A stretch of DNA of 64,000 bases from NCBI RefSeq assembly GCF_900112445.1, contig NZ_FOYY01000003.1:1003960-1067959 (forward strand), given 5' to 3'. The translations under genes were made by a program, and so were the position numbers. Below, in pieces: positions 1 through 8,149 of the stretch; the stretch's first letter is position 1; each line of letters opens with the position of its first letter. Source of the DNA: Thiomicrospira sp. ALE5. Lineage in GTDB: Bacteria; Pseudomonadota; Gammaproteobacteria; Thiomicrospirales; Thiomicrospiraceae. A model generated the notes under the pieces. That model had not been told where the DNA came from. It saw only the letters and a program-made list of their open reading frames with translations, and did no database searches.

Positions 1-123
1 ACCGACGCCGTGGTTCAAACGATTACTGAATTTAAACAAGCATTTCAGGTTGCGCAATTTTTAGTCGGCGCCGCAACGACAACAGACCTTTTTTTAAACG
101 ATGCCCTCTTGGTGCAGCCTTAA
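1..123 (+). CDS. fni: Type 2 isopentenyl-diphosphate isomerase, C-terminal end (partial)
   Basis: Frame 1 is open from the window edge to the TAA at 121-123 and gives the last 40 residues of a protein. The end reads like the C-terminus of the FMN-dependent type 2 IPP isomerase: a helix followed by FLVGAATTTDLF, which resembles the family ending (F-x-x-G-A-x-x-x-x-x-L). This enzyme interconverts isopentenyl and dimethylallyl diphosphate. Its position 20 bp upstream of HMG-CoA synthase and three further mevalonate genes fits that role. Only the tail is visible, so the call rests mainly on context plus this short match. Confidence 0.6.
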   Translation, partial: TDAVVQTITEFKQAFQVAQFLVGAATTTDLFLNDALLVQP

Positions 124-143
124 CATGGAAGCTTAGACGACGC

Positions 144-1322
144 ATGAATGTTGGTATTGACCTAATCCACTTTGCCACCGCCGATTTTTATCTCGGGCTG
201 GACGTCTTTGCGCAACAAAAAAATCAAGATCTCAATAAATACCATGTGGGCATTGGCCAAGAAAAAATGTCGATTGCGCCGCCCGATGAAGATGTGGTCA
301 CCCTCTCCGCCAAAGCCTGCGACCCAGTGTTAGCCGCCAGTGACCCCAGCCTAATCACCGCCGTCTTTTTTGCCACCGAATCCGGTGTCGATCAATCAAA
401 ATCAGCCGGTGCTTTTTTACATGGCCTACTTGGGCTGCCTAACCGTTGCCGCGTAATGGAATTTAAACACGCTTGTTATGCCGGTGCCGCCGCGTTACAA
501 ATGGCAGTGAACAGTGTGCGCGCCAATCCTAATGAACGTATTTTAGTCGTTGCTGCCGACATTGCACGCTATGATGTGGACACCTCCGGCGAGGCCACCC
601 AAGGTTGTGGCGCGGTGGCCATGCTAGTAACTGCCAATCCACGCATTATGGCCATTGAACCTGGTTCAGGCTATTACACTGAAGATGTCATGGATTTTTG
701 GCGCCCCAATCACCGCGATACCGCACTGGTTGATGGCAAGTATTCGACCAAAGTTTACCTGCATAGCTTGAAGCAGGCCTGGTCACACTTTCAAGATGCA
801 ACCGGACGCGGCTTTGCCGATATTCAGCATTTCTGCTATCACATTCCGTTTACTAAAATGGCCGAAAAAGCCCATAAGCAGCTGGTTAAACTCGCGGGCG
901 TGGCGCAGGATGACGCCCAAACCCAAGCACAGATTCAACCCAGCCAAATTTATAATCGGGTGATTGGCAATAGTTACAGTGCCTCGCTATTTGTCGGTTT
1001 TTGTTCACTGCTAGATTATTACGCGCAAAAATCGACCGATTTAAGTGGCGATCGCGTGGGGCTATTTAGCTATGGCTCTGGCTGTGTTGCTGAATTTTTT
1101 AGCGGCGTATTGCAAACCGGTTATCAAGCGCATTTATTTACCAAAAGCCATTTAGCGCAAATAGCGCAACGCAAGGCGTTAAGCTATGCCGATTATTTGG
1201 CCTATTATCAACAGCCTCAGCCCAATGATGCCAATATCACCTTTGACATCTATCATACTGGCCCCTATCGCCTCGCAGGCATCCAAGACCACAAACGCTA
1301 CTATCTCAAAACCGAGGCCTAG
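144..1322 (+). CDS. mvaS: Hydroxymethylglutaryl-CoA synthase
   Basis: Condenses acetyl-CoA with acetoacetyl-CoA to HMG-CoA, the second step of the mevalonate pathway (cytosolic thiolase-fold enzyme). The 392-residue length is that of bacterial HMG-CoA synthases. The catalytic triad is visible at the same numbers as in the Staphylococcus enzyme: Glu79 (ATESGVDQSK), Cys111 (FKHACYAGAAA) and His233 (FCYHIPFTKMA). The ATG at 144 follows the isomerase stop by 20 bp, and the next gene starts 1 bp after this stop, so it is mid-operon. No HMG-CoA reductase or thiolase lies in the window; they may be upstream of the left edge. One CAGGCCTG palindrome is inside the gene (774-781). Confidence 0.95.
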   Translation: MNVGIDLIHFATADFYLGLDVFAQQKNQDLNKYHVGIGQEKMSIAPPDEDVVTLSAKACDPVLAASDPSLITAVFFATESGVDQSKSAGAFLHGLLGLPNRCRVMEFKHACYAGAAALQMAVNSVRANPNERILVVAADIARYDVDTSGEATQGCGAVAMLVTANPRIMAIEPGSGYYTEDVMDFWRPNHRDTALVDGKYSTKVYLHSLKQAWSHFQDATGRGFADIQHFCYHIPFTKMAEKAHKQLVKLAGVAQDDAQTQAQIQPSQIYNRVIGNSYSASLFVGFCSLLDYYAQKSTDLSGDRVGLFSYGSGCVAEFFSGVLQTGYQAHLFTKSHLAQIAQRKALSYADYLAYYQQPQPNDANITFDIYHTGPYRLAGIQDHKRYYLKTEA

Positions 1323-1323
1323 G

Positions 1324-2385
1324 ATGCGGGAGCAACTGCACGCGCAGGCTCCCGCCAAGCTCATTTTAAGTGGTGAGCATGCGGTACTCTATGACTGCCC
1401 TGCCTTAGCCACCAGCATTGATTTACCCACGCAGGTCACCCTAACCCTAGATTCAACTCAACCAGCCGGTTTAACGCTGGATTTAATCGATTTTGCCCGT
1501 CACTATTCATTAAGCTGGGCTGGGATAATCGCGCGCGGTGCGATTTTGCAGCAGCGTTACCACGCCTTTCAACAAGGTCAGCTCGCGATTGAGCAACTGC
1601 TCAGTTGTCCCAGTGACCTGGTGATATTAGTTTTAAGCCATGGCGCTATTCCACCCATGATTCAGCAGCAGGCCTGCTCAATTCAAATCCGTTCCCAGGC
1701 CTGGTTAGGCCGCGGTTTGGGCAGTTCAGCGGCCTGCTTGCTAGCACTGCTAGCCGTGTGGCGTAGTGCTCAGCTACCCTATGCAAATGATAATCTCACT
1801 TTAGTCGAGCTAATTGAGCAGGCGCAACACCTCGAAAATTGGCAACATGGACGGTCCAGTGGTCTTGATCCTAGCATCATTGCATTGGGCGGCGCCTGCC
1901 GATTCGAACGCGAAACCGGACTTACAGCCCTGCCATCCTGGCCACTGTCAGCTTGGTTAATTGATACCGGTGCGCCGTGCAGTAGCACCGGTGAGTGTGT
2001 CAGTGATGTGGCGCGACGCTATGATGCGCAAGCGGCTATTTGGCCTGAATTTAAACGGGTCACAGCACGGATGCAGCAGGCCTGGTTAGCCCAAGATCTT
2101 AACGCCCTGAAACAACAGCTTAATCACAATCACCAACTGCTTAGACAGATCGGCGTGGTGCCCGCCGCACTCGATGCACCGATTGCACAGCTGCAACAGC
2201 TTGGCGGTGTGAAACTCTGTGGCGCTGGCAGTGTTGCGGGCGATGCCGGTGGGGTGTTGCTTTATATCGGCGACACGCCACCGGATGCGATTTGCCAAAC
2301 ACAGGGCTGGCGCGCACAACCCATTCAACTTGGCTCAGCTGGGCTAAGCTGGACGAAGTTGGCCACGAGCGGAGAACGCAAATGA
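1324..2385 (+). CDS. mvk: Mevalonate kinase (GHMP kinase)
   Basis: ATP-dependent phosphorylation of mevalonate, cytosolic. The ATG at 1324, 1 bp after the mvaS stop, gives 353 residues. A longer reading starting inside mvaS is unlikely because the protein then lacks homology before MREQ. GHMP motifs are visible: PAKLILSGEHAV near residues 10-21, the ATP loop GLGSSAA at 131-137, and HGRSSGLD at 175-182, where Asp182 fits the catalytic Asp of the HGxPSGID signature that separates mevalonate kinase from phosphomevalonate kinase. The stop overlaps the next start as ATGA, implying translational coupling. Three CAGGCCTG palindromes lie within it (1669, 1696, 2077). The kinase family is certain; the substrate is inferred from motif and operon. 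Confidence 0.8.
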   Translation: MREQLHAQAPAKLILSGEHAVLYDCPALATSIDLPTQVTLTLDSTQPAGLTLDLIDFARHYSLSWAGIIARGAILQQRYHAFQQGQLAIEQLLSCPSDLVILVLSHGAIPPMIQQQACSIQIRSQAWLGRGLGSSAACLLALLAVWRSAQLPYANDNLTLVELIEQAQHLENWQHGRSSGLDPSIIALGGACRFERETGLTALPSWPLSAWLIDTGAPCSSTGECVSDVARRYDAQAAIWPEFKRVTARMQQAWLAQDLNALKQQLNHNHQLLRQIGVVPAALDAPIAQLQQLGGVKLCGAGSVAGDAGGVLLYIGDTPPDAICQTQGWRAQPIQLGSAGLSWTKLATSGERK

Positions 2386-3470
2386 CGCAACTCCCCTTGT
2401 GGCAAAGTCGTGCGCCAGCCAATACCATGATCATGGGTGAACATGCGGTAGTCTATGGTCAACCCGCATTAGTGGCGGCACTGGATCAGTGGCTGACGAT
2501 TGATTGGACACCGCTAGATACCACCGACCTGGTGATTCATAGTGAACTAGCACAACATACCACCTCCTTAGCGCAGCTTGAAATTCACCCGCAACTGGGC
2601 TTTGTGGGTGGTGCGTTGCTCGCCTTCGCACCGGCACTGCGTGACGCACAGCAGGGCTGGCAATTACGCATTAGCAGTCATATCGGCACCCAATTTGGTT
2701 TAGGCAGCTCGGCCGCCGTGCTAGCAGCCTGTTTAGTGGGCTTAAATACCCTTACCGCCAGCCAGTATAGTCTGCTCGAACTTTGGCAACTGGGGCGCAG
2801 GATTATTCGTCAGCGTCAAGGACGCGGCTCTGCGGCGGATCTCGCGGCCAGTCTGTATGGTGGTTTGGTTTATCTACAGCCTGAGAACCCAGCGCAACCG
2901 ACCCCGCAAATTACCCCACTCGCGCCTGTGCATTATGCGTCTTTGCAACTTGGGCTAGTCTATGCCGGCTATAAAACGCCTACGGCGGAGGTGCTGGCTT
3001 GGGTTGCCCAACATTGGCAGCATCGACCCACTGAGCGTGATCAGCTCTACCAGCAGATGGGACAGATTACCCAGCAGGCTTATCAAGCAATAGCGCAGCA
3101 GGCCTGGTCAGACTTTTATGCCAGCGTAAATGACTATCAAGATTGCATGGTTCAGCTTGGCGTGAGTGATAAGACGCTTGACCACCTGATTAGCCTAGTC
3201 AGCCAACTTTCCAACATGGGCGCTGCGAAAATTTCTGGCTCCGGGTTGGGCGATTGTATTATTGCCTTTAGCCATCATGCCGGGGCTGTACAACATGGCT
3301 TACAACATGGCTTACAACAAGCCTCCCTGCAAGCTTGGCCGCATTTTTGTTTGCCAATCACCGCGCAAGGTGCCAGCATGACACCGCGAACAAAACCCCT
3401 AGCGCAATTAACAGACTCTGCAGATTCACCCTCTTCACACAGCGAGGACAGTCACCATGAACACGCCTAA
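2382..3470 (+). CDS. Phosphomevalonate kinase (GHMP kinase)
   Basis: Second GHMP kinase of the operon, 362 residues, probably converting mevalonate 5-phosphate to the diphosphate. The ATG at 2382 overlaps the preceding stop (ATGA). Motifs: MIMGEHAVVYG at about 16-26, GLGSSAA at 106-112, and GSAADLAASLYGG at 149-161. The last resembles the phosphomevalonate kinase pattern (G-x-x-x-D-[VL]-A-[AV]-S-x-Y-[GS]-G) rather than the PSGID of mevalonate kinase. Near the C-terminus three 12-bp units (3289-3324) encode LQHG-type repeats. The 3' end overlaps mvaD by 14 bp. The two kinases could be swapped in function, but the residue patterns and the presence of both support this assignment. Confidence 0.72.
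   Translation: MTQLPLWQSRAPANTMIMGEHAVVYGQPALVAALDQWLTIDWTPLDTTDLVIHSELAQHTTSLAQLEIHPQLGFVGGALLAFAPALRDAQQGWQLRISSHIGTQFGLGSSAAVLAACLVGLNTLTASQYSLLELWQLGRRIIRQRQGRGSAADLAASLYGGLVYLQPENPAQPTPQITPLAPVHYASLQLGLVYAGYKTPTAEVLAWVAQHWQHRPTERDQLYQQMGQITQQAYQAIAQQAWSDFYASVNDYQDCMVQLGVSDKTLDHLISLVSQLSNMGAAKISGSGLGDCIIAFSHHAGAVQHGLQHGLQQASLQAWPHFCLPITAQGASMTPRTKPLAQLTDSADSPSSHSEDSHHEHA
3289..3324 (+). repeat. 12-bp tandem repeat, three units
   Basis: Units at 3289-3300 and 3301-3312 are identical (TACAACATGGCT); the third, 3313-3324, differs at a few 3' bases. They are in frame and add a QHGL-type four-residue repeat in a surface-like C-terminal part of the phosphomevalonate kinase. Such in-frame units are prone to copy-number change. 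Confidence 0.8.
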
Positions 3471-4527
3471 CCCACGTCAAGTTGCTTTTGTACAAGCCGT
3501 CCTCGCAACAGATAAGCAGGCCTGCTCGCCAGCTAAGTCCATAAAATTAGAGGGCAAAGGTCACGCGCCGGTCAATATTGCGCTCAGTAAATACTGGGGC
3601 AAACGGGATGCGATTTTAAATCTGCCGCAAAATGGCTCAGTATCAATTAGCCTACCTGGCCTAGGCACCGACACGACCCTGCGCCCGCTTGCATCCAATT
3701 CGAGCCAACACGCGACGGGGCAAGATCGTATCAGCTTAAATGGTCAGCTACTCGATGCACATCAGCCGTTTGCGCGCCGCCTGAGTCAGTTTTTGGATTT
3801 ATTTCGCACCGCTGAGGTGCCTTTTTTTGAGGTTGTCACGCACAACACCGTGCCGACTGCCGCCGGTCTAGCCTCGTCGGCATCGGGCTACGCCGCATTG
3901 GTATTAGCGCTGAATGATTTATTTAACTGGCAACTTCCCGCCACGCAGCTGTCTTTACTAGCCCGTTTGGGCAGTGGCAGCGCCAGTCGCTCATTATTCC
4001 CTGGCTTTGCAATTTGGCATGCAGGGCAAAGTGAGCAGGGTTCAGACAGTTTTGCCGAAGCCTTAGATGCGCCTTGGCCGGATTTTTGTGTCGGTCTGGT
4101 TGAAATTGATGTCGCTGAAAAGCCGGTCGGCTCCACCGCAGGTATGCAACAAACCACGGCAGCTTGTGCACTCTACAGTGCCTGGCCGGCGCAAGCAGAG
4201 CGCGACAAAGCGGTGATTATTAACGCCATTCAACAACAGGATTTTAGCCGGCTAGGCGCAACAGCCGAGCACAATGCGCTCAGTATGCATGCCACGATGA
4301 TTGCCAGCTGGCCGCCGCTACTCTATTGGCAAGCCGAGTCGGTGATCGCTATGCAAAAAGTTTGGGCATTACGCCAGCAAGGTGTAGAAGTGTATTTTAC
4401 GATGGATGCCGGACCGAATTTAAAACTGCTGTTTTTAGCGGCACAAAAAAAAGCGGTCAGTGCCGCTTTTTTGGGTCTTAAGGTGATTGAACCTTTTGCT
4501 AAACCTGATAAACAAGCAGCCAGCTAG
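3457..4527 (+). CDS. mvaD: Diphosphomevalonate decarboxylase
   Basis: ATP-dependent decarboxylation of mevalonate diphosphate to isopentenyl diphosphate, the last dedicated step of the pathway. 356 residues. Signatures: NIALSKYWGKRD (40-51), NTVPTAAGLASSASG (130-144), the SGSASRSLFPGF region, and FTMDAGPN near the C-terminus with the catalytic Asp. Start ATG 3457 lies inside the previous gene (14-bp overlap). About 30 residues precede the conserved fold, so a later start is possible, though no better ribosome site is seen. The last 85 bp carry a complete terminator-like hairpin (4447-4472), and the stop codon lies in a second inverted repeat (4519-4538). One CAGGCCTG at 3517. Confidence 0.93.
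   Translation: MNTPNPRQVAFVQAVLATDKQACSPAKSIKLEGKGHAPVNIALSKYWGKRDAILNLPQNGSVSISLPGLGTDTTLRPLASNSSQHATGQDRISLNGQLLDAHQPFARRLSQFLDLFRTAEVPFFEVVTHNTVPTAAGLASSASGYAALVLALNDLFNWQLPATQLSLLARLGSGSASRSLFPGFAIWHAGQSEQGSDSFAEALDAPWPDFCVGLVEIDVAEKPVGSTAGMQQTTAACALYSAWPAQAERDKAVIINAIQQQDFSRLGATAEHNALSMHATMIASWPPLLYWQAESVIAMQKVWALRQQGVEVYFTMDAGPNLKLLFLAAQKKAVSAAFLGLKVIEPFAKPDKQAAS
4447..4472. terminator. Intragenic bidirectional intrinsic terminator in mvaD
   Basis: Perfect 10-bp stem (AAAAAAGCGG 4447-4456 with CCGCTTTTTT 4463-4472) and a 6-nt loop. It has a U tract on either transcript. It sits in mvaD codons for AQKKAVSAAFLG, 55 bp before the stop, and beyond the 3' end of the converging sspB. It can terminate both transcripts, but on the mvaD side only after most of the message has been made. 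Confidence 0.7.
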
Positions 4528-4538
4528 GACTAGCTGGC
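4519..4538. repeat. Inverted repeat across the mvaD stop codon
   Basis: Arms GCCAGCTAG (4519-4527) and CTAGCTGGC (4530-4538), separated by GA. The left arm contains the mvaD TAG stop. There is no U tract, so it is not a classical terminator. It may act with the hairpin at 4447-4472 to end or protect the convergent mvaD and sspB transcripts. Confidence 0.7.
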
Positions 4539-4544
4539 CATAAC

Positions 4545-4964
4545 CTATTTAATCCGGCGTAAGCCAGGTTTTTTAGTCCCCGGCTTAGCAGGCTTGCCCG
4601 ACTTAGGCGCTGATGCATCCGCGCCTTCATCAGCCAACGCCGTCTCAGGATAAGGCTCAGGCGGTAACGGCATACCCTGACCATTTTCACGCGCAAAGAT
4701 CGCCAATACGGCTTGCGGTGGCACAGCCAAACGCTGTTCAACGCCGGAAAAACGGGCGCGAAAAGTAAACAGCGCGTTATCCATATCCAGACCCTGTACC
4801 GCGGATGGCGCAAGATTAAGCACAATCACGCCATCTTGCACATGCTGTTGCGGCACCAGCACACCTGGATAATTCGCATCGACTTGGATATGTGGCGTCC
4901 AATCGTTGTCAACAATCCACTGGTAAATCGCGCGAATTAAATAAGGACGATTCGAAATCATCAT
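4545..4964 (-). CDS. sspB: ClpXP protease specificity-enhancing factor SspB
   Basis: Adaptor that tethers ssrA-tagged proteins to ClpX. 139 residues: an N-terminal fold (RPYLIRAIYQWIVDND, HIQVDANYPGVLVP, IVLNLAPSAV, FSARF-like FRARFSG) followed by a low-complexity Pro/Ala/Lys linker and a short basic tail ending GLRRIK. This is the known layout, with the ClpX-binding tail at the extreme C-terminus. It begins with two Met codons behind an AAGGAGA ribosome site; either could be used. It lies 15 bp downstream of sspA, the conserved sspAB operon, and converges on mvaD. Confidence 0.93.
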   Translation of the reverse strand: MMISNRPYLIRAIYQWIVDNDWTPHIQVDANYPGVLVPQQHVQDGVIVLNLAPSAVQGLDMDNALFTFRARFSGVEQRLAVPPQAVLAIFARENGQGMPLPPEPYPETALADEGADASAPKSGKPAKPGTKKPGLRRIK

Positions 4965-4979
4965 CTCTCCTTAAACGGC

Positions 4980-5615
4980 TTAGGCATCATTCATATCAAG
5001 TTCGTCATCAGACAAGCTTTCGTTAAACATTTCACGTTCCATCAAACGATTTGAATAGTCGGTAATGGCTTTCGCTGATTTAGGTAAATCAATGCCCAAT
5101 GACGGTAAACGCCATAGCAATACCGCTAAACTGGCATCGACTAAGGTATAGTCATCACTCATAAAGAACGGACGATGCGCAAAGACCGGAATCATTTGAA
5201 TCAAACGCTCGGTTAGATCACGACGCGCAACTTTAACCGCATCCGCGTTTTCATTACGGACAATGGTTTCAACTAACGGATACCATTCAGTTTCAATTTG
5301 ACGCAACTGCTGGCGTGAACGCGCTTTTGAAATCGGATCCACTGACATTAAAGGTGGGTGTGGATAACGCTCGTCTAAATACTCAATAATCACCTGCGCA
5401 TCATATAAAATAAGATCGCGATCAACGAGAGTTGGCAAGGACGCGTAAGGATTTAATTCAACTAAATCTTCCGGCAAGTTATCTGGATCAACTTCGATTA
5501 CATCCATGGGAATGTCTTTTTCTTTTGCCACCAAGCGCACACGATGCGAATTCGGGCTACGTGGATCAGAAAACAGGGTCATAACGGAACGTTTAGTTAA
5601 TGGAACATCAGACAT
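4980..5615 (-). CDS. sspA: Stringent starvation protein A
   Basis: RNA polymerase-associated, GST-fold regulator of stationary-phase and acid-stress genes. An N-terminal thioredoxin-like part (VMTLFSDPRSPNSHRVRLVAKEK, NPYASLPTLVDRDLILYDAQVIIEYLDERYP) is followed by an all-alpha GST domain. The ATG at 5615 (MSDVPLTK, 211 residues) is chosen because GAGGAG stands 7 nt upstream; an 8-residue longer reading lacks one. First gene of sspAB; it diverges from the GT39 gene across 68 bp. Confidence 0.93.
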   Translation of the reverse strand: MSDVPLTKRSVMTLFSDPRSPNSHRVRLVAKEKDIPMDVIEVDPDNLPEDLVELNPYASLPTLVDRDLILYDAQVIIEYLDERYPHPPLMSVDPISKARSRQQLRQIETEWYPLVETIVRNENADAVKVARRDLTERLIQMIPVFAHRPFFMSDDYTLVDASLAVLLWRLPSLGIDLPKSAKAITDYSNRLMEREMFNESLSDDELDMNDA

Positions 5616-5683
5616 GAAGCACTCCTCAGCGCAAAACACAGCTTGGCTGTGATTTCTAGATAAATAAGAGTATTATACACCCC

Positions 5684-7165
5684 ATGTCAAGCCCATCGTT
5701 TCTTCGCAGCTACCTACCCTCTCAACCTGCCGCTCAATGGAGTAGCGTACTGATTTTGTTAATCAGTGCCTGGCATCTTTGGTTAGCCGGCCAAGTCGGT
5801 TTGAGCGTAGATGAAGCTCATTATGGGCTTTATGCGCTGCATCCGGCGCTGAGTTATTTTGATCATCCACCGATGATAGGGTGGCTGCTGATACCATCGG
5901 TCAGCTTGGGCCAAACTGAGTGGTTAATGCGCTTGCCAGCGATACTCCTTTGGGCGCTCAGTAATGCGGTACTTTATCGTGTTAGCTTGAGGCTGTTCCC
6001 GCAGCAGGCCTGGTTAGGGTTTTGGACCTTGTTGCTCGTCAATAGCGCTGTGATGATGCAGCTGTTAGGCTTAGCCCCGCTGCCCGAATCGCCACTGATT
6101 CTGTTTAGCTTATTAAGCTTGCTGGCATTACTTAACATACGCGAAAGCAATAGCTGGCAGGCCTGGTTAGGCCTTGGGGTGTGCTTAGGCTTGGCAGCGC
6201 TGTCAAAATATACCGCGATTACCCTGGTGATCTCACTGCTGTTGATTATGCTAATCGAACGACGCTTTTACTGGCTTAGTCAATTAAAAACCTGGATCGC
6301 CGTGTTGGTGACCTTGCTGCTGATTAGCCCGGTATTGATGTGGAACTATCAACATGAGTGGCTGTCGTTTAGCTATCAACTTGACCATGGCACCCGCGAT
6401 CCAAATTGGCTATTGGGTCGGTTTTTTGCTGGCCAAGCAGCACAACTGGTGGTGTATGGACCGTTATTATTCATCGGCGGACTGTTAAGCGTCCTATGGC
6501 TGTGGCTTTTTTGGCGTGAACCCAATGCTCGCTTGGTGATTATCTTCGCGCTGCCGATCCTGATGCTATTTGGTTATGGCGGCGGTCATAAAATGACCCT
6601 ACCGCACTGGACCGCGTTGGCGTGGTTATTTTTAGCCCCACTGTTAATTCATTGGCTCTATGCTAATTGGCAGCGCGCCTGGCTTAAAACCCTAGTGGTC
6701 ATACACGCTATTTGGGTGGTGGGGCTAACCTTAGCACTTAATTTGTTGTTAGTTATGCCACAACTGGCTAAGGCGCCCAATCATCCGTTACAAGAATTAC
6801 ATGGCTGGCCGGAGGTGGTTGATCGCGCGCAAGCCTGGCAAAGCAAGCTGGCTGATCAGCAACAACCGGTATCCTTGTGGGTCACCAACTGGACCCATGC
6901 TAGCCGCCTAGCCTGGTATGCCTACCCCGAACCTGTCTATGTCGATGATCGACGTATTGATCAATTTGATTTGTGGTTTCCGCTACCCGAGATTCTGCCT
7001 GAGCAGGCGCTGTTTATTTGGCCCAACTATGGCGACAAACTGCGCGACCAGGCTACCCTGCGCTTTGAACGCTGCCAGTTACTCGAGCGCATAGACTACC
7101 CGGACGCCACCCAAGCTTATGTCTACTACCATCTCTACCTCTGCCAGCGCAAAGGTTTGCTATAA
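5684..7165 (+). CDS. Glycosyltransferase family 39 (ArnT/PMT-like) membrane protein
   Basis: 493-residue polytopic inner-membrane protein with about ten to twelve hydrophobic segments. The periplasmic first loop carries DEAHYGLYALHPALSYFDHPP, matching the family pattern D-E-A-x-Y ... Y-F-D-H-P-P; the Asp-Glu pair is the presumed catalytic/metal site. Such enzymes transfer a sugar from a polyprenyl-phosphate donor to lipid A, another lipid or protein. The acceptor cannot be read from sequence. It lies upstream of a flippase-like protein and a GT9 enzyme, suggesting an envelope-glycan group. Two CAGGCCTG palindromes (6005, 6158) both read as QAWLG. Confidence 0.8.
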   Translation: MSSPSFLRSYLPSQPAAQWSSVLILLISAWHLWLAGQVGLSVDEAHYGLYALHPALSYFDHPPMIGWLLIPSVSLGQTEWLMRLPAILLWALSNAVLYRVSLRLFPQQAWLGFWTLLLVNSAVMMQLLGLAPLPESPLILFSLLSLLALLNIRESNSWQAWLGLGVCLGLAALSKYTAITLVISLLLIMLIERRFYWLSQLKTWIAVLVTLLLISPVLMWNYQHEWLSFSYQLDHGTRDPNWLLGRFFAGQAAQLVVYGPLLFIGGLLSVLWLWLFWREPNARLVIIFALPILMLFGYGGGHKMTLPHWTALAWLFLAPLLIHWLYANWQRAWLKTLVVIHAIWVVGLTLALNLLLVMPQLAKAPNHPLQELHGWPEVVDRAQAWQSKLADQQQPVSLWVTNWTHASRLAWYAYPEPVYVDDRRIDQFDLWFPLPEILPEQALFIWPNYGDKLRDQATLRFERCQLLERIDYPDATQAYVYYHLYLCQRKGLL

Positions 7166-7229
7166 TGCAACAGTTAAACAACTTCGGCATACCAAACAAC
7201 ACAATTAACACGACTCGACTTCACATACC

Positions 7230-8138
7230 TTGGCTAATTATCTTAAACTCCTCATTTCTGCTGCGATTCTAGGCTTTCTAATCTACAAAGTAGATTTTGC
7301 GGCAGTGACTCAAACCATTCTGGGCGCTGACTGGCTGTTGCTTGGACTTGCCTTGATGTTTTTGATTGCCAGTCAACTGGTGGCTGCTTATCGCTGGAGC
7401 CTGATTATGGGCTTGCTAAGCTATAGTCACCCACTGATTTTTTATGTCAAAAGTTACTTTAAAGGCGCAATGTTTAATCAGGTGCTACCCACCAGTATTG
7501 GCGGCGATGCCTACCGTGTAGCAGAAGTTAAATCGCAAGGTGGTCGGTTACGTGAAGCCTTTTATGGTGTGTTCATCGATCGCATTGTCGGCCTGATAGG
7601 TTTACTACTAATTACCCTTGTCGCCAATATGATTGATCCCAGTTTACTGCCCACAGAGATTTTCTACTTAGTTAATGGTCTGATCCTGGCGGCCTTTTTG
7701 GGGTTTTTTGTCTTGCTTGCCCTGCATAAACTACCCTTGCTTGAGCGCTGGTCCTTTACCAAACTCTTTTTTGATTTGTCTCAGCGCTTTCGGCTGGTGT
7801 ATAAAACACCCAAACGCATTAGTCAGCAACTGGGTTTGTCAGTGTTAATTCATCTGTTGGCGATGATTGCTATTTTTGGGATTGGCCATAGCGTTGGGAT
7901 TAACGAACCCCTGGTGACCTATTTAGTGCTGATTCCACCGGCTATTTTATTAACCGTGCTACCCCTGTCTTTTGCCGGCTGGGGCTTACGCGAAGGTGCA
8001 CTCATTTTCTTATTTATGTCGGTAGGCATTGATGCTACCCTCGTATTAGCCATGTCGATTTTATATGGCATTATGCTCATTTTTGCGGCACTACCAGGCC
8101 TGGTATTTTATGTGCGCAATAAACATAAAATTTTATAG
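7230..8138 (+). CDS. Flippase-like / LPG synthase TM-domain (UPF0104) membrane protein
   Basis: 302 residues, with about eight hydrophobic segments, of the family that includes the membrane part of lysyl-phosphatidylglycerol synthase and AglD. Characteristic features are RWSLIMGLL after the second helix, the short motif GAMFNQVLPTSIGGDAYRV (about residues 78-96) and GWGLREGALIFLF near the C-terminus. The function of stand-alone members is poorly defined; lipid or glycolipid handling is inferred. Start taken as TTG at 7230 (an in-frame stop lies 24 bp upstream and the next Met is residue 38); there is no clear ribosome site. CAGGCCTG at 8095 reads PGL. Confidence 0.75.
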   Translation: MANYLKLLISAAILGFLIYKVDFAAVTQTILGADWLLLGLALMFLIASQLVAAYRWSLIMGLLSYSHPLIFYVKSYFKGAMFNQVLPTSIGGDAYRVAEVKSQGGRLREAFYGVFIDRIVGLIGLLLITLVANMIDPSLLPTEIFYLVNGLILAAFLGFFVLLALHKLPLLERWSFTKLFFDLSQRFRLVYKTPKRISQQLGLSVLIHLLAMIAIFGIGHSVGINEPLVTYLVLIPPAILLTVLPLSFAGWGLREGALIFLFMSVGIDATLVLAMSILYGIMLIFAALPGLVFYVRNKHKIL

Positions 8139-8149
8139 GGAGTCAAACC

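Noticed and set aside
1186-1323. Longer N-terminus for mevalonate kinase starting inside mvaS
   Set aside because: The added 46 residues are low-complexity and out of family; ATG 1324 follows the mvaS stop directly.
5671-5680. Promoter for sspA in the sspA/GT39 gap
   Set aside because: A minus-strand TATAAT exists, but no -35 at usable spacing; kept out of the feature list.
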